A stretch of DNA of 64,000 bases, from assembly GCF_000328705.1 (NCBI RefSeq), contig NC_019673.1, forward strand, positions 5,394,001-5,458,000, written 5' to 3'. Of the stretch, positions 54,488-63,620 are shown one piece after another. The stretch comes from Saccharothrix espanaensis DSM 44229. Lineage in GTDB: Bacteria > Actinomycetota > Actinomycetes > Mycobacteriales > Pseudonocardiaceae. The translations under genes and the position numbers were made by a program. Each line of letters begins with the position of its first letter. The stretch's first letter is position 1. The notes below the pieces were generated by a model, which had not been told where the DNA came from, searched no databases, and saw only the letters and a program-made list of their open reading frames with translations.

Positions 54488-56104
54488 ATGGTCGCTGTTC
54501 GCGAGGTCGTGTTCGACCTGTTCCGCTCACAGGGGATGGACACGATCTTCGGGAATCCGGGGTCGACCGAGTTGACCATGCTCCGGGACTACCCGGACGA
54601 CTTCCGCTACGTGCTCGGGCTGGAGGAGTCCGCCGTCGTCGGCCTGGCCGACGGCTACGCGCAGGCGACCGGCCGCACGGCGGTGGTCAACCTGCACACC
54701 GCCGCCGGGGTCGGCAACGCGATGGGCGCGCTGCTCAACGCCCGCGCCAACCGCACGCCGCTGCTGGTCATCGCCGGGCAGCAGGTCCGCGCGATGATGA
54801 CCGTGGGGGCCCTGCTCACCAACACCGACCCCACGGTCCTGCCCCGTCCCGCCGTGAAGTGGGCGTTCGAGCCGCCCAGGGCCCAGGACGTCCCGCTGGC
54901 ACTCATGCGCGCGCTGCACCTCGCCCGAGCCGAACCCCGGGGGCCGGTGTTCGTCTCGCTCCCCCTCGACGACCTCGACGCGGACCTGACCGCGCAGGAG
55001 GCCGACGACGCGCAGGCCCTGGCCCGCCGGACCGTGATCACCGCCGCCGGCACCGACGAGCACGCGATCCGTTCCCTGGCGACGAAACTGGCGGCGGCGC
55101 GCAACCCGGTCATGATCACCGGCGCGGGGGTGGACCTGGGTGGGGCGTGGGCGGACGCGGTGGAGGTCGCGGACCAGTACGGGCTGCCGGTGTGGGCCAC
55201 CCCGTTCGAAGGCCGCTGCGGGTTCCCCGAGGACCACCCCCACTTCCGCGGCTTCCTGCCCCCGGCGATCGGGCCGGTGGCGGAAGCGCTCGCCGGGCAC
55301 GACCTGGTCCTGGTCGCCGGCGGGCCGGTGTTCCGGTACTACCACGACCTCCCCGGCCCCTACCTGCCGCCCGACTGCGAGGTCGTGCTGCTGACCGCCG
55401 ACCTGGACCACGCGGCCCGTGCGCCGGTCGGACGCGCGATCGTGGCCGACCTCCGCCACTCGCTGCGGGCGCTGCGCGCGGCGGCCCGAACCGGGCCGCC
55501 GACCCGGCCACGCACCCTCCCGACCCCCCGACCGCTCCCGCCGACGCCGCCGAGCGCGTCCCCGATGTCGGTGGACACCCTGTTCGCCACGCTGGCCCGG
55601 ACCGCGCCACCGGACACGTTGTGGATCAACGAATCGCTCTCGAACCTGGCGGCGTTCCACGACCACATCCGCATTTCCCAACCCAATTCCTACTGGTTCA
55701 CCGCCGGCGGCGGCCTCGGGTTCGGCCTTCCGGCCGCTGTCGGCGCGCGACTCGGCGCGCCCACCCGCCCGGTCGTGGCGGTGATCGGCGACGGGTCCAT
55801 GCACTACTCGATCACCGCCCTGTGGACGGCCGCGGAATACGCCGTCCCCGTTACCGTCGTCGTGGTCACCAACAAGGAGTACGGAATCCTGAAATCGGTG
55901 GCCGACACCACCGGTGTGGACAAGGTCCCGGGCCTCGACCTGCACGGCATCGACATCCGGGCCATCGCGGGCGGCTACGGCCTGCGCAGCCACCTCGCGA
56001 CCGACCCGACCGACCTGGCCGACCTGGTGGCCGCCGCGACCGCCCCGGGAGCCGACGCGCCGACCCTGATCGAAGTCCCCGTGGCACCGGCCGCCGACCA
56101 GTAG
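54488..56104 (+). CDS. mdlC: Benzoylformate decarboxylase-like ThDP-dependent enzyme
   Basis: A 538-residue thiamin diphosphate enzyme of the acetolactate synthase/benzoylformate decarboxylase family. The N-terminal Pyr domain has FGNPGSTELTMLRDYP, with the Ser of benzoylformate decarboxylases, and the cofactor-activating Glu in GLEESAVVGLADGYAQATG. The C-terminal PP domain has the Mg-ThDP motif GDGSMHYSITALWTAAEYAV then NKEYG. A Pro/Thr-rich linker (about residues 340-360) joins the domains. ATG 54488 follows GGAG. It would decarboxylate an aromatic 2-oxoacid to an aldehyde. No mandelate pathway partners are nearby. Confidence 0.85.
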   Translation: MVAVREVVFDLFRSQGMDTIFGNPGSTELTMLRDYPDDFRYVLGLEESAVVGLADGYAQATGRTAVVNLHTAAGVGNAMGALLNARANRTPLLVIAGQQVRAMMTVGALLTNTDPTVLPRPAVKWAFEPPRAQDVPLALMRALHLARAEPRGPVFVSLPLDDLDADLTAQEADDAQALARRTVITAAGTDEHAIRSLATKLAAARNPVMITGAGVDLGGAWADAVEVADQYGLPVWATPFEGRCGFPEDHPHFRGFLPPAIGPVAEALAGHDLVLVAGGPVFRYYHDLPGPYLPPDCEVVLLTADLDHAARAPVGRAIVADLRHSLRALRAAARTGPPTRPRTLPTPRPLPPTPPSASPMSVDTLFATLARTAPPDTLWINESLSNLAAFHDHIRISQPNSYWFTAGGGLGFGLPAAVGARLGAPTRPVVAVIGDGSMHYSITALWTAAEYAVPVTVVVVTNKEYGILKSVADTTGVDKVPGLDLHGIDIRAIAGGYGLRSHLATDPTDLADLVAAATAPGADAPTLIEVPVAPAADQ

Positions 56105-56299
56105 CCAACCCCATTTCCGCCTACATGCGTAGACAGATTCGTCGGTTCCACAATAGCTCTGCGGCGATTGTCGAATCACGCAGTGAATGAGCTGTGACCC
56201 GCCGTGTCGATCTCCGATTATTTCGGCCGAGCAATAACGCTGCGGCCCGAAAACCCGATAGGCAGAGTGCTTGACCCTCGCACCGGGTTGGGGAGAACA

Positions 56300-58741
56300 A
56301 TGGGCACAGCCGGTTCGACCTCGCTTCCAGGCACCACCCGAGACGTGTTCACCGGCTGCGCCGCCGCCGAGCGGCTGTTCGACGAGGTGGCGGCGGACCC
56401 GGACGCCGAGCGCGTCGTGGCCGTGTCCGGGCCCGGGGGCTTCGGCAAGACCGCCGCGCTCGCCGTGCTGTCCGGGCTCTTCGAGACCACCGGGTCGGGA
56501 GGGCGGGCGGTCGTGCTGGTGGACGACGCGCACGAGCTGCCGGACTGCGAGTGGGACCGGCTGGTCCGCCTCGCCGACGACGACGGCACGCGGTTGGTCG
56601 TCGCCCACCGGCCCTGGTCGGGCATCGACGCCGCGCGGGCGTTGCCCTGGACGCAGCCGCCCGTGCGCCTGGAACCGCTGGACCGCGCCGCCGTGGCGCG
56701 GCGGATCGCCGCCCTGCTGGACGCCGAGCCGGCCGACGAGCTGGTGGACCGCGTGTGGGCGCAGACCGGGGGCATGCCGGCGCTGGTCGTGCCGGTGGCC
56801 GAGGCCGCGCTGGCGGGGCGTCCGGTGGCCGGCCACGCCGCCGACCGGGCCGTGCACGAGTTCGAACGGGCCCCGGCGGCCGTGCGGGACGTGCTGCTGG
56901 TGGCCGCGCTCGGCTGCCCGATCGAGGTGGACGCGCTCGCGCCCGTGCTGCGGATGGAGTCCTCGCAGGTCGAGGCCGCGACGGCAGGCACCTGGTCGAC
57001 GGGCCTGCTCACGGCCTCGGGCGCGGTGGTCGGGCTGGTCGGCGAGGCGATCCTGCGCCAAGTCCCGGAAACGCGGCTGAGGGACTTGCGGACCAGGGTC
57101 GCGCTGGTGCTCCTGGACCGCGGCGAGTCCGCTGTGGCCACCGCGCCGCTGCTGGTGGACGCGGGGACCCGCGGCTCACGGGCGGCCGGCGTCCTGGAGG
57201 CCGCCGCGGACGAACTGCTGCTCAGCGACCCCAGAGGGGCCGGCGAGTACTACACCGCCGCGGTGACCGCCGGGGCGGCTCCGGCCCGGCTGGGCGCTCG
57301 CCGGGCGGAAGCCGCGGCGTTGTCCGGCGATTTGGACACGGCGCTGCGGCTCGCCGAAGAGGTGCTCGAACGCCCGGACGGGCAGGCGCGGGCGCTGGCC
57401 GCCACCGTCGCCGCGACCGCCTTGGCGCACAAGGGGATGCTCGCGCAGAGCGCGTCGCTCTACCAGTGGGCGGAACCGTCGGTCAGCGCCGTGCTGCCGC
57501 TGATCGGGGTGGGCCGGCTGGCCGAGGCGACCCGGCTGGTGGCCGGAGCCGACCCGCGGCCCACGATCAGCGGCACCATCCGGTCGCTCACGGCGCAGGG
57601 CGTGCTCGACTCCGTCATCGGGTCGCCCGTGGCCGCCCTGTCGCACCTGTTGCGCGCGGACGCGCTGGTCGAGCCGAACGGGCACGGCGGGCTGCTGCCG
57701 GACACGCCGGCGGCGCTGGCCGCCCTGGTCGCCATGCACCTCGGCGAACCGGAGGTCGCGACGACGGTGCTCGACCGCGCGATCACCGGCCGTGGGTGCG
57801 CGGACCTGGTCCGCCACCGGCTGTTGCGGGCGTGGGTGGCGCTGGCCGCCGGTGATTTCGCGGGCGCGGCGGACGGGCTGAAGGCCGCCACCGGGGGCCA
57901 CCGCGTGGCCGACCCGCGTGACGAGTTGTTCGCCGCCGCGATCGAGGTCGGCATCGCCCGTCGGCTCGGCGAGAACGCCGACCTGGAGAACGCCTGGCCA
58001 CGGGCGCGGGACGCGGTCATGCGGCACCCGGTCGACCTGTACGTGCTCCAGCCGGTCGGTGAGATCGCCGTCGCCGCCGCGCGGCTGGACAAGGACCGGT
58101 GGGTCGAGCCGCACATGTCCGAGGCCGAGGCGCTGCTGGAGCGCCTGGGCTCGCCGCCGCTGTGGGCGGCGCCGCTGCACTGGTACGCCGTGCAGGCCGC
58201 CATCGCGGCCGAATCACCGGCCAAGGCGTTGCACCACGCCACGATCGTCGACGGGATGGTGCTCGCCGGGACACCGGCCGGCGCCTTCGCCGAGGCGACC
58301 CGCTGCTGGCTGCGCGTCCTGGGCGGGGACGTCGAGGTGCGGGCGGTGCGGCACGCCGCGCTGGCGTTGCGCGAGGCCGGGCTGGTGTGGGACGCCGCCC
58401 GGCTGGCCGGCCAAGCCGCGATCCGGACCCCGGACCGGCGGTCGATGAGCGCCCTGCTGACCTGCGCGCGTTCCCTGCGCGAGCACGACACCGACCCACC
58501 GGCCGAGCAGTCCGCCCAGGCCCGGACCGGTCCGGGCGGTCCGGCCTTGAGCGACCGGGAGGTCGAGGTCGCCGAACTCGTGGTGGCCGGCCTGACCCAC
58601 AAGCAGATCGGCGAGCGGCTGTTCATCTCGGCCAAGACCGTCGAGCACCACATCGCCCGCATCCGCCGCCGGCTGGGCGCGGGCAACCGCGCCGACCTGG
58701 TCGCCCAACTCCGGATCCGGTTGGCGCAGCGGGAGAACTAG
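56300..58741 (+). CDS. iniR: LuxR-family ATPase regulator, IniR-like
   Basis: An 813-residue large regulator: P-loop near residue 43 (SGPGGFGKTAAL), Walker B-like VVLVDDAHEL, a long helical region, and a C-terminal LuxR helix-turn-helix (LSDREVEVAELVVAGL then HKQIGERLFISAKTVEHHI). It is convergent with iniC, iniA and iniB homologues, an association that matches the mycobacterial isoniazid-inducible locus, where IniR is a LuxR-type regulator of iniBAC. ATG 56300 follows GGGGAGAACA; the upstream 32-codon extension has no site. A role as activator of the ini genes is inferred. Confidence 0.82.
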   Translation: MGTAGSTSLPGTTRDVFTGCAAAERLFDEVAADPDAERVVAVSGPGGFGKTAALAVLSGLFETTGSGGRAVVLVDDAHELPDCEWDRLVRLADDDGTRLVVAHRPWSGIDAARALPWTQPPVRLEPLDRAAVARRIAALLDAEPADELVDRVWAQTGGMPALVVPVAEAALAGRPVAGHAADRAVHEFERAPAAVRDVLLVAALGCPIEVDALAPVLRMESSQVEAATAGTWSTGLLTASGAVVGLVGEAILRQVPETRLRDLRTRVALVLLDRGESAVATAPLLVDAGTRGSRAAGVLEAAADELLLSDPRGAGEYYTAAVTAGAAPARLGARRAEAAALSGDLDTALRLAEEVLERPDGQARALAATVAATALAHKGMLAQSASLYQWAEPSVSAVLPLIGVGRLAEATRLVAGADPRPTISGTIRSLTAQGVLDSVIGSPVAALSHLLRADALVEPNGHGGLLPDTPAALAALVAMHLGEPEVATTVLDRAITGRGCADLVRHRLLRAWVALAAGDFAGAADGLKAATGGHRVADPRDELFAAAIEVGIARRLGENADLENAWPRARDAVMRHPVDLYVLQPVGEIAVAAARLDKDRWVEPHMSEAEALLERLGSPPLWAAPLHWYAVQAAIAAESPAKALHHATIVDGMVLAGTPAGAFAEATRCWLRVLGGDVEVRAVRHAALALREAGLVWDAARLAGQAAIRTPDRRSMSALLTCARSLREHDTDPPAEQSAQARTGPGGPALSDREVEVAELVVAGLTHKQIGERLFISAKTVEHHIARIRRRLGAGNRADLVAQLRIRLAQREN

Positions 58742-58776
58742 CGACCCGTCGCACCGCACTGTCCACTGTGGCAGGT

Positions 58777-58800
58777 CCGGCCGGGGAAGAGACCGGCCGG
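58777..58800. terminator. Hairpin between convergent iniR and iniC
   Basis: CCGGCCGG at 58777-58784 and again at 58793-58800 (self-complementary) form an 8-bp stem with an 8-base loop in the 62-base gap between two stops. A further CACTGTCC/ACTGTGG repeat lies just upstream. Confidence 0.65.
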
Positions 58801-58803
58801 TCG

Positions 58804-60252
58804 CTAGTCGTCCAGCCGGTCGACCATGCCCTCGCAGCTGCGCACGACGACCCGGGCCACGTCCACGAACGCCCGGCTGGACAACGGGTTCTCGGCCCAG
58901 CGCTGCCAGCGTTCCAGGGCGGCCCACGCCGCCGCGCGCTGACCCGGGCGGTCGATGTCGGCGGGTAGGGACAGGCGGGAGCACGGGGTGGCTCCCGTGC
59001 CGCCCAGCAGGCGTTCGGCCTCGTCGCCCGCGCCCTCGGGCAGGCGCACGGCTCCTGATCGCAGGACGCCGATCGTGCGCAGCTCCGCGAGTTCGTGGGC
59101 GTCGGCCAGGACGCGTTCGACCTCGGTCAGCAGGGGCACGGTGTCCGGGCCCGCTTTCCGGCGCAGCACGGTGTCCACCGTCAGCAGCGCCGACCGCGCC
59201 TTGAGCAGGTCGCGGCGTTCGGTGAACAGCACCGACAACGTCTCGCGCAGCTCGTCCAGGCCGCTGCGGCGGGTCAGTTCGGCGGCCAGCCGCGCCGGGT
59301 CGTCGAAGCCCTGCCGGACCAGGGTCAGCGACAGGCGGATGCCGAAGAGGCCGAAGCGGGCCAGCAGGCGGGCGTGGTCGGGGCCGGCCCGGGTGAAGCG
59401 GTCCACCGAGAGCATCGCCGCCTCGACTTCCGCGCGCGGCGCGGCGGACAGCGCGGCGAGCGCGGTGAACTCGTCGTGCCGGAGGGTGCGGGCGGTCTGG
59501 GCGATGAGGCCTGCGACCGGGACGACCGTCTGGCACAGCTTGCGCAGCCGCGGATCGGCCCGGTAGCGGCGGGCGATGCGCCGAGCGGACATCAGCGCGT
59601 CGATCCGCCCTACGCCGATCTCGTCCGCGCGGGAGAGCACCGCGATGGTGTGCACGGGGGTCGCCCGCGCCACGCCCCGGTCGTGGAAGGACTCGAGCAG
59701 CCGCAGGTCCGCGCTGTGCAGGTGGCGCATCAGGTAGATGACGGCGTCGGCCTCGCCGGGCTCGTCCTCGGGGGCCAGGAAGCGGGTGGCCGTGGCGGAG
59801 ACGTCGGTCGAGGCCGACGCGACGCCGGGGGTGTCGATCAGCGTCGTGTCGCGCAGGCCCCGGGTCGGCCAGTCCACGGTGAGCCGCTCGACCGCCTCCG
59901 GGGCGGTGCCGTCCAGGTCCAGCACCAGCGCGCCGTCCACCCGCTCGACCGGCAGGTGGCGTGGCGCGCCGTCGCGGGGGTGCAGGGTGATCCGCGGGGT
60001 GTGGCCGTCGCGGTACCAGGTGACCACGCGGGTGCACTCGCCCGCGTCGGTCGGTGCGATCTCCTCCCCCACCAGGGCGTTGAGCAGCGTGGACTTGCCG
60101 GCCTTGACCTTGCCGGAGATGGCCACCCGCAGCGGTCCGTCCATCCGGTCCAGTTGGCGGCGCAGCAGGTCGGCGGTGTCCGGGTCGTCGCGGTGGGCGT
60201 CGATCGCGGCGCGCAGCAGCGAGCGCACCTCGCCGGAGAGGGTCCCGGTCAC
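58804..60252 (-). CDS. iniC: Dynamin-like GTPase, IniC-like
   Basis: A 482-residue GTPase of the bacterial dynamin-like group. G1 is ISGKVKAGKSTLLNALVG, G3 is LIDTPGV, and G4 is probably VLSRADEIG. The long helical C-terminus suits a membrane-remodelling stalk. The GTG start overlaps the iniA stop (GTGA), so the two are coupled. In mycobacteria IniA and IniC work in plasma-membrane maintenance under envelope stress. Confidence 0.88.
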   Translation of the reverse strand: MTGTLSGEVRSLLRAAIDAHRDDPDTADLLRRQLDRMDGPLRVAISGKVKAGKSTLLNALVGEEIAPTDAGECTRVVTWYRDGHTPRITLHPRDGAPRHLPVERVDGALVLDLDGTAPEAVERLTVDWPTRGLRDTTLIDTPGVASASTDVSATATRFLAPEDEPGEADAVIYLMRHLHSADLRLLESFHDRGVARATPVHTIAVLSRADEIGVGRIDALMSARRIARRYRADPRLRKLCQTVVPVAGLIAQTARTLRHDEFTALAALSAAPRAEVEAAMLSVDRFTRAGPDHARLLARFGLFGIRLSLTLVRQGFDDPARLAAELTRRSGLDELRETLSVLFTERRDLLKARSALLTVDTVLRRKAGPDTVPLLTEVERVLADAHELAELRTIGVLRSGAVRLPEGAGDEAERLLGGTGATPCSRLSLPADIDRPGQRAAAWAALERWQRWAENPLSSRAFVDVARVVVRSCEGMVDRLDD

Positions 60253-62048
60253 CGCCGGGCCCCCACCGGTCCGGCCAGGGCGTCCGCCGCGGCGACCACG
60301 TCGGCCACCCGGCGCAGCTCCACTTCGAGCTCGGCGACCCGCCGAGTCCGCTCGCCGGCGTCGGCGTCGACCGCGCGCTGCGCCGACGTGATCGACTCGG
60401 TCAGCGACCGGGACAGCTCGCCGGCCCGGCCGGTGAAGTGGTCGCGCAGGTCGCGTTGCAGTTCGCGCAGCATGTCGCGGGAGTCCTTGCCCAGTTGGAA
60501 GACCACGTCGTCGACGAACCGCCGCACGGCCGCCTTGGCGTCGGTGCGGCGCCGTTCCAGCATCCGCTTGCGCTCCTCCTTGACCACCTTGCGGCCCAGC
60601 AGCACGCCCGCGGCCAGCGACAGCGGGTTGACCAGCGCGAGGCCGCCGATCGTGCCCACCATGCCGACCATGAGGGTGCCGCCGTAGCCGCCCCGGACCC
60701 CGGCGATGAGCCGCTGGCCCAGACCGAACTTCTCCGGGCCGGGGAACTCCAGCGCGATCGCGTGGGCCAGCGGCCCGGACGGGTCGTGGGCGCGCAGGTC
60801 GGGCAGCACCTCGCCGCCGTCGTGGGCGAAGTGGTCGGCCACCCGGCCCGCCAGCCACCGGGCGCGCTGGTGGGTCCACACGAAGTTGGCCGCCGACTCG
60901 GCGCAGATCCGCTGCCCCACCCAGCCGACGAACTGCTCCTCGACCAGGGCCGGTTCGATCCCGTCCAGCTCGGCCTCCGCCTCGCGGGTGATCTGCCGCA
61001 ACCGGTCGCGCAGGTCGAACTCCACGTCGGAGATCAGGTCCGCCACGCCGTCGTTGAGCGTCTGCTGCCACCGCGCCGAGCGCTCGCGCAGCGCGTCCGC
61101 CCGCTGCCGGGCCTCGCGCAGGTCGGCCAGCAGGGCCCCGGCCCGGTCCGGGTCGCGGTGGGCGGCCAGTTCCGCCCGCGCCGCGGTCGCCACCTGGCGG
61201 GCCGCGGCGTGGACGTCGTGGGCGACCGACGCGGCGGCCAGCTCCGCCGCCCGGCCGACGATCCGCTCCCGCAGGTGCGGCACCAGCGCCGGGAACCCGG
61301 ACTCGTGGTTGAGCTCCTGGTCACCGGTCCGCACGGCGTGCAGGCGCAGCACCGACGACACCGGCAGCAGGTCCGCGCCCAGGTCGGCGGCGGCGAGGTG
61401 GGCCCGGTCGCGCTCGGCGACGCGCTGCCAGTCCGGGTACAGGTCGATCTTGGTCAGCACGCACACCACCGTCGGGCACACCCGCGCGACCTGCCGCAGG
61501 AAGTCCAGCTCGGTGGCGGTGTACTCCTGCGCCGCGTCGGAGACCATGATCACGGCGTCGGCCGAGGGCAGCGCGGTCATCGTGTCGGCCCCGTGCGCGG
61601 AGCCCAGCCCGCCCACACCGGGGGTGTCGACCAGGCACAGCCCGCCGGTCAGGACGGACCGCGGGATGCCGACCTCCGCGTGCCGCAGCCGGCGGTGGTT
61701 GCCGGGGTTGCCGGCCTCCGAGACGTGCTCGGCGAGCGTCTCCAGCGGCACGGCGGTGCAAGCGCCGGTGCGGTCGACCAGGGTCGCGCAAGGGGTGTCG
61801 GCGTACCGGACCGCCGTGGGCACGGCCGTGGCGACGTCGTCGTCCACCGGGCACACCGGCGCGTTGACCAGGGCGTTGACCAGGTGGCTCTTGCCCTGCT
61901 TGAACTCGCCGACGACCAGCACGCGCACCTCGGGGTCGAGCAGCCGGTGCCGGGTCTGCGCCAGCCGTGCGGCCAGGTCCTCGCGGCCGTGCGCGCGCAC
62001 GGCCCGCAGGGCGAGGTCGACGACCTCGATCGGTGTCCGTCCGCTCAC
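60249..62048 (-). CDS. iniA: Dynamin-like GTPase, IniA-like
   Basis: A 599-residue dynamin-like protein. G1 is VVGEFKQGKSHLVNALV, G3 is LVDTPGVGGLG and G4 is VLTKIDLYP. A hydrophobic hairpin around residues 460-490 (GTLMVGMVGTIGGLALV then LSLAAGVLLG) is where bacterial dynamins insert into membrane. The C-terminal helical stalk is rich in Arg/Glu. GTG 62048 follows AAGGAG. It lies downstream of iniB across a 114-base gap holding two hairpins and is coupled to iniC. It probably repairs or stabilises the cell membrane under stress. Confidence 0.9.
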   Translation of the reverse strand: MSGRTPIEVVDLALRAVRAHGREDLAARLAQTRHRLLDPEVRVLVVGEFKQGKSHLVNALVNAPVCPVDDDVATAVPTAVRYADTPCATLVDRTGACTAVPLETLAEHVSEAGNPGNHRRLRHAEVGIPRSVLTGGLCLVDTPGVGGLGSAHGADTMTALPSADAVIMVSDAAQEYTATELDFLRQVARVCPTVVCVLTKIDLYPDWQRVAERDRAHLAAADLGADLLPVSSVLRLHAVRTGDQELNHESGFPALVPHLRERIVGRAAELAAASVAHDVHAAARQVATAARAELAAHRDPDRAGALLADLREARQRADALRERSARWQQTLNDGVADLISDVEFDLRDRLRQITREAEAELDGIEPALVEEQFVGWVGQRICAESAANFVWTHQRARWLAGRVADHFAHDGGEVLPDLRAHDPSGPLAHAIALEFPGPEKFGLGQRLIAGVRGGYGGTLMVGMVGTIGGLALVNPLSLAAGVLLGRKVVKEERKRMLERRRTDAKAAVRRFVDDVVFQLGKDSRDMLRELQRDLRDHFTGRAGELSRSLTESITSAQRAVDADAGERTRRVAELEVELRRVADVVAAADALAGPVGARR

Positions 62049-62070
62049 CGCGGCTCCTTCCGACGCGGGG

Positions 62071-62143
62071 CCGCGCCACCCCGGGAAGGGGTGGCGCGGT
62101 CGTGCACCGCCGAGGCCCAGGGAATGGCATCCGGTCGGATGCC
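62071..62143. terminator. Two hairpins in the iniB-iniA gap
   Basis: Proximal to iniB, GGCATCCG (62126-62133) pairs with CGGATGCC (62136-62143). Proximal to iniA, CCGCGCCACCCC (62071-62082) pairs with GGGGTGGCGCGG (62088-62099), a perfect 12-bp stem with a 5-base loop. Transcripts from the iniB promoter must pass both to reach iniA. They could act as a partial terminator setting iniB above iniA/iniC, or protect the iniB message. Confidence 0.6.
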
Positions 62144-62162
62144 GCCACCCGGGACCGGTGGC

Positions 62163-63338
62163 TCAGCCGACGGCGATGCTGTTGTCCACGTCGACCTCCA
62201 CGTCGAGGTCGTTGTGGGACGCGATGTCGGTGTGGGTGTCGTTGAACGAGTCGTCCACGTCGACGCTGTTGTCGGTGTTGAACGAGTCGTCCAGCACCAC
62301 GCTGTTGTCCGTGGTGAAGGAGTCCTCGTACTCGGTCTCGGTGTTGTTCGAGTCGTCCACGTTGTTCGAGTCGTCCACGTCGACGCTGTTGTCGGTGTTG
62401 AACGAGTCGTCCAGCTCCACGCTGTTGTCCGTGGTGAACGAGTCGTCGACGCTGTTGTCGGTGTTGGTCTCGATCTCGGTGTCGACCTCGGTGTTGTAGG
62501 AGTCCTCGGTCTCGTGGTTGTACGAGTCCTCGATCTCCACGCTGTTGTCGACGTCGTGCGAGTCGTTGCTCTCCCAGTCGTGGGAGTCGAGCTGGTTGGT
62601 GTCGCTGCCGTTCGTGGCCACGGCGACGTTGCCGCTGCCGTTGGCCTCGACGTCGGTGGAGTAGTCGTTGGCCTCGTACTCGCCGGTCGCCTCACCGTCG
62701 CCGATGGACACCGCGCCGCCGTTGTTCGCGTTGGCCTCGCCGACGTTGTTGACCTCGTTGTCGTCGCCCGCCACGTTGTGGTGGCCGGTGACCACGGTGC
62801 CCTTGATGTCGTCGCCCGCCGCGACGGCACCTTCGCCCGACGCCACGACCGGGTCGTTGTCGAACCACTGGAGCACGTCGCCGTCGGCCCAGATGTTCTG
62901 GTTGACCGAGTTGTCCAGCACCGTGTTGTGGCTGTCGCTCCACGAGTAGCTCTGCGTGATGTAGTGGATCTCGCGGATCGCGCCGTCCATCCCGTCGTGG
63001 TGGTCGCTGTGCGCCGGGGCTGCCGCCGCTGGGGCGGCTGCGGGGGCGGCACCGGACCCTGCCCCGGGCCCGGCGCCGGGAGCCGGCGGGGACGATGCGG
63101 CGTGGTTCACGTGGGTGCTGTTGCCGCCGCCGTTGAGCTCGCGGTCGAACGAGTTGTGCTGGGCTGTCTGCACGTTGTCCACGATCAGCGGCCGGGCGTC
63201 GCGGACGTCGTCGGCGCACAGGTCGTCGAACCCGTTGTCGTGGAGCACCTCGCGGGGGTTCGCGGTGAACGCGGCACGGGCGTCCCCGCTGCCCAGGAGG
63301 TTGAGGATGAACTGGAGCAGGCTCACGTTGGTGGTCAT
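62163..63338 (-). CDS. iniB: IniB-like acidic repeat protein
   Basis: A 391-residue protein. The N-terminal IniB-type domain (SLLQFILNLLGSGDARAAF then LHDNGFDDLCADDV) is followed by an Ala/Pro/Gly linker and a long acidic region rich in Asp, Asn, Ser, Thr and Val. The last 120 residues are built from units close to DDSFNTDNSVDV, which suggest a repetitive beta structure with regularly spaced Asp/Asn. ATG 63338 follows GAGAGG. First gene of the ini set, divergent from the Hsp70-family gene. Function is unknown even in mycobacteria. Confidence 0.82.
   Translation of the reverse strand: MTTNVSLLQFILNLLGSGDARAAFTANPREVLHDNGFDDLCADDVRDARPLIVDNVQTAQHNSFDRELNGGGNSTHVNHAASSPPAPGAGPGAGSGAAPAAAPAAAAPAHSDHHDGMDGAIREIHYITQSYSWSDSHNTVLDNSVNQNIWADGDVLQWFDNDPVVASGEGAVAAGDDIKGTVVTGHHNVAGDDNEVNNVGEANANNGGAVSIGDGEATGEYEANDYSTDVEANGSGNVAVATNGSDTNQLDSHDWESNDSHDVDNSVEIEDSYNHETEDSYNTEVDTEIETNTDNSVDDSFTTDNSVELDDSFNTDNSVDVDDSNNVDDSNNTETEYEDSFTTDNSVVLDDSFNTDNSVDVDDSFNDTHTDIASHNDLDVEVDVDNSIAVG
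62248..62448. repeat. 120-base-period direct repeat inside iniB
   Basis: The segment 62248-62328 recurs at 62368-62448 with only a few base changes, an offset of exactly 120 bases (40 codons). It encodes duplicated copies of the Asp/Asn/Ser repeat block. The near-identity points to recent duplication or gene conversion. Confidence 0.75.
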
Positions 63339-63620
63339 CGGAGGCACCTCTCGTCGGGAAGGTTCCGATGACGCTACGTATCCGGCACGGACGTGCCATC
63401 GGGACAAGCACCCACACTGCCGATAGTCCGATTGGGGGTTTGCCCATACCCGTTAGGGGGAACGTCTGCGCACCAGATTAGGGGCCTTGCCTCGCTAATG
63501 AGACGCATCGGCGCACCGATGACCCAGGTGGACAGCGTGGTCCGTCGGTGCGATCGCCCAGAGCCACCGGCGGCTCGCATCACCGTGCGTCACCTCGGTG
63601 ACGAGTAGAGGGGCGAGCAG
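63339..63620. promoter_or_regulatory. Divergent promoter region iniB / Hsp70
   Basis: The 282-base gap holds no gene. AT-richer sequence (CGATAGTCCGATTGG and CACCAGATTAGGGG) between 63420 and 63500 is where promoters are expected. No confident boxes were found. Confidence 0.35.
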
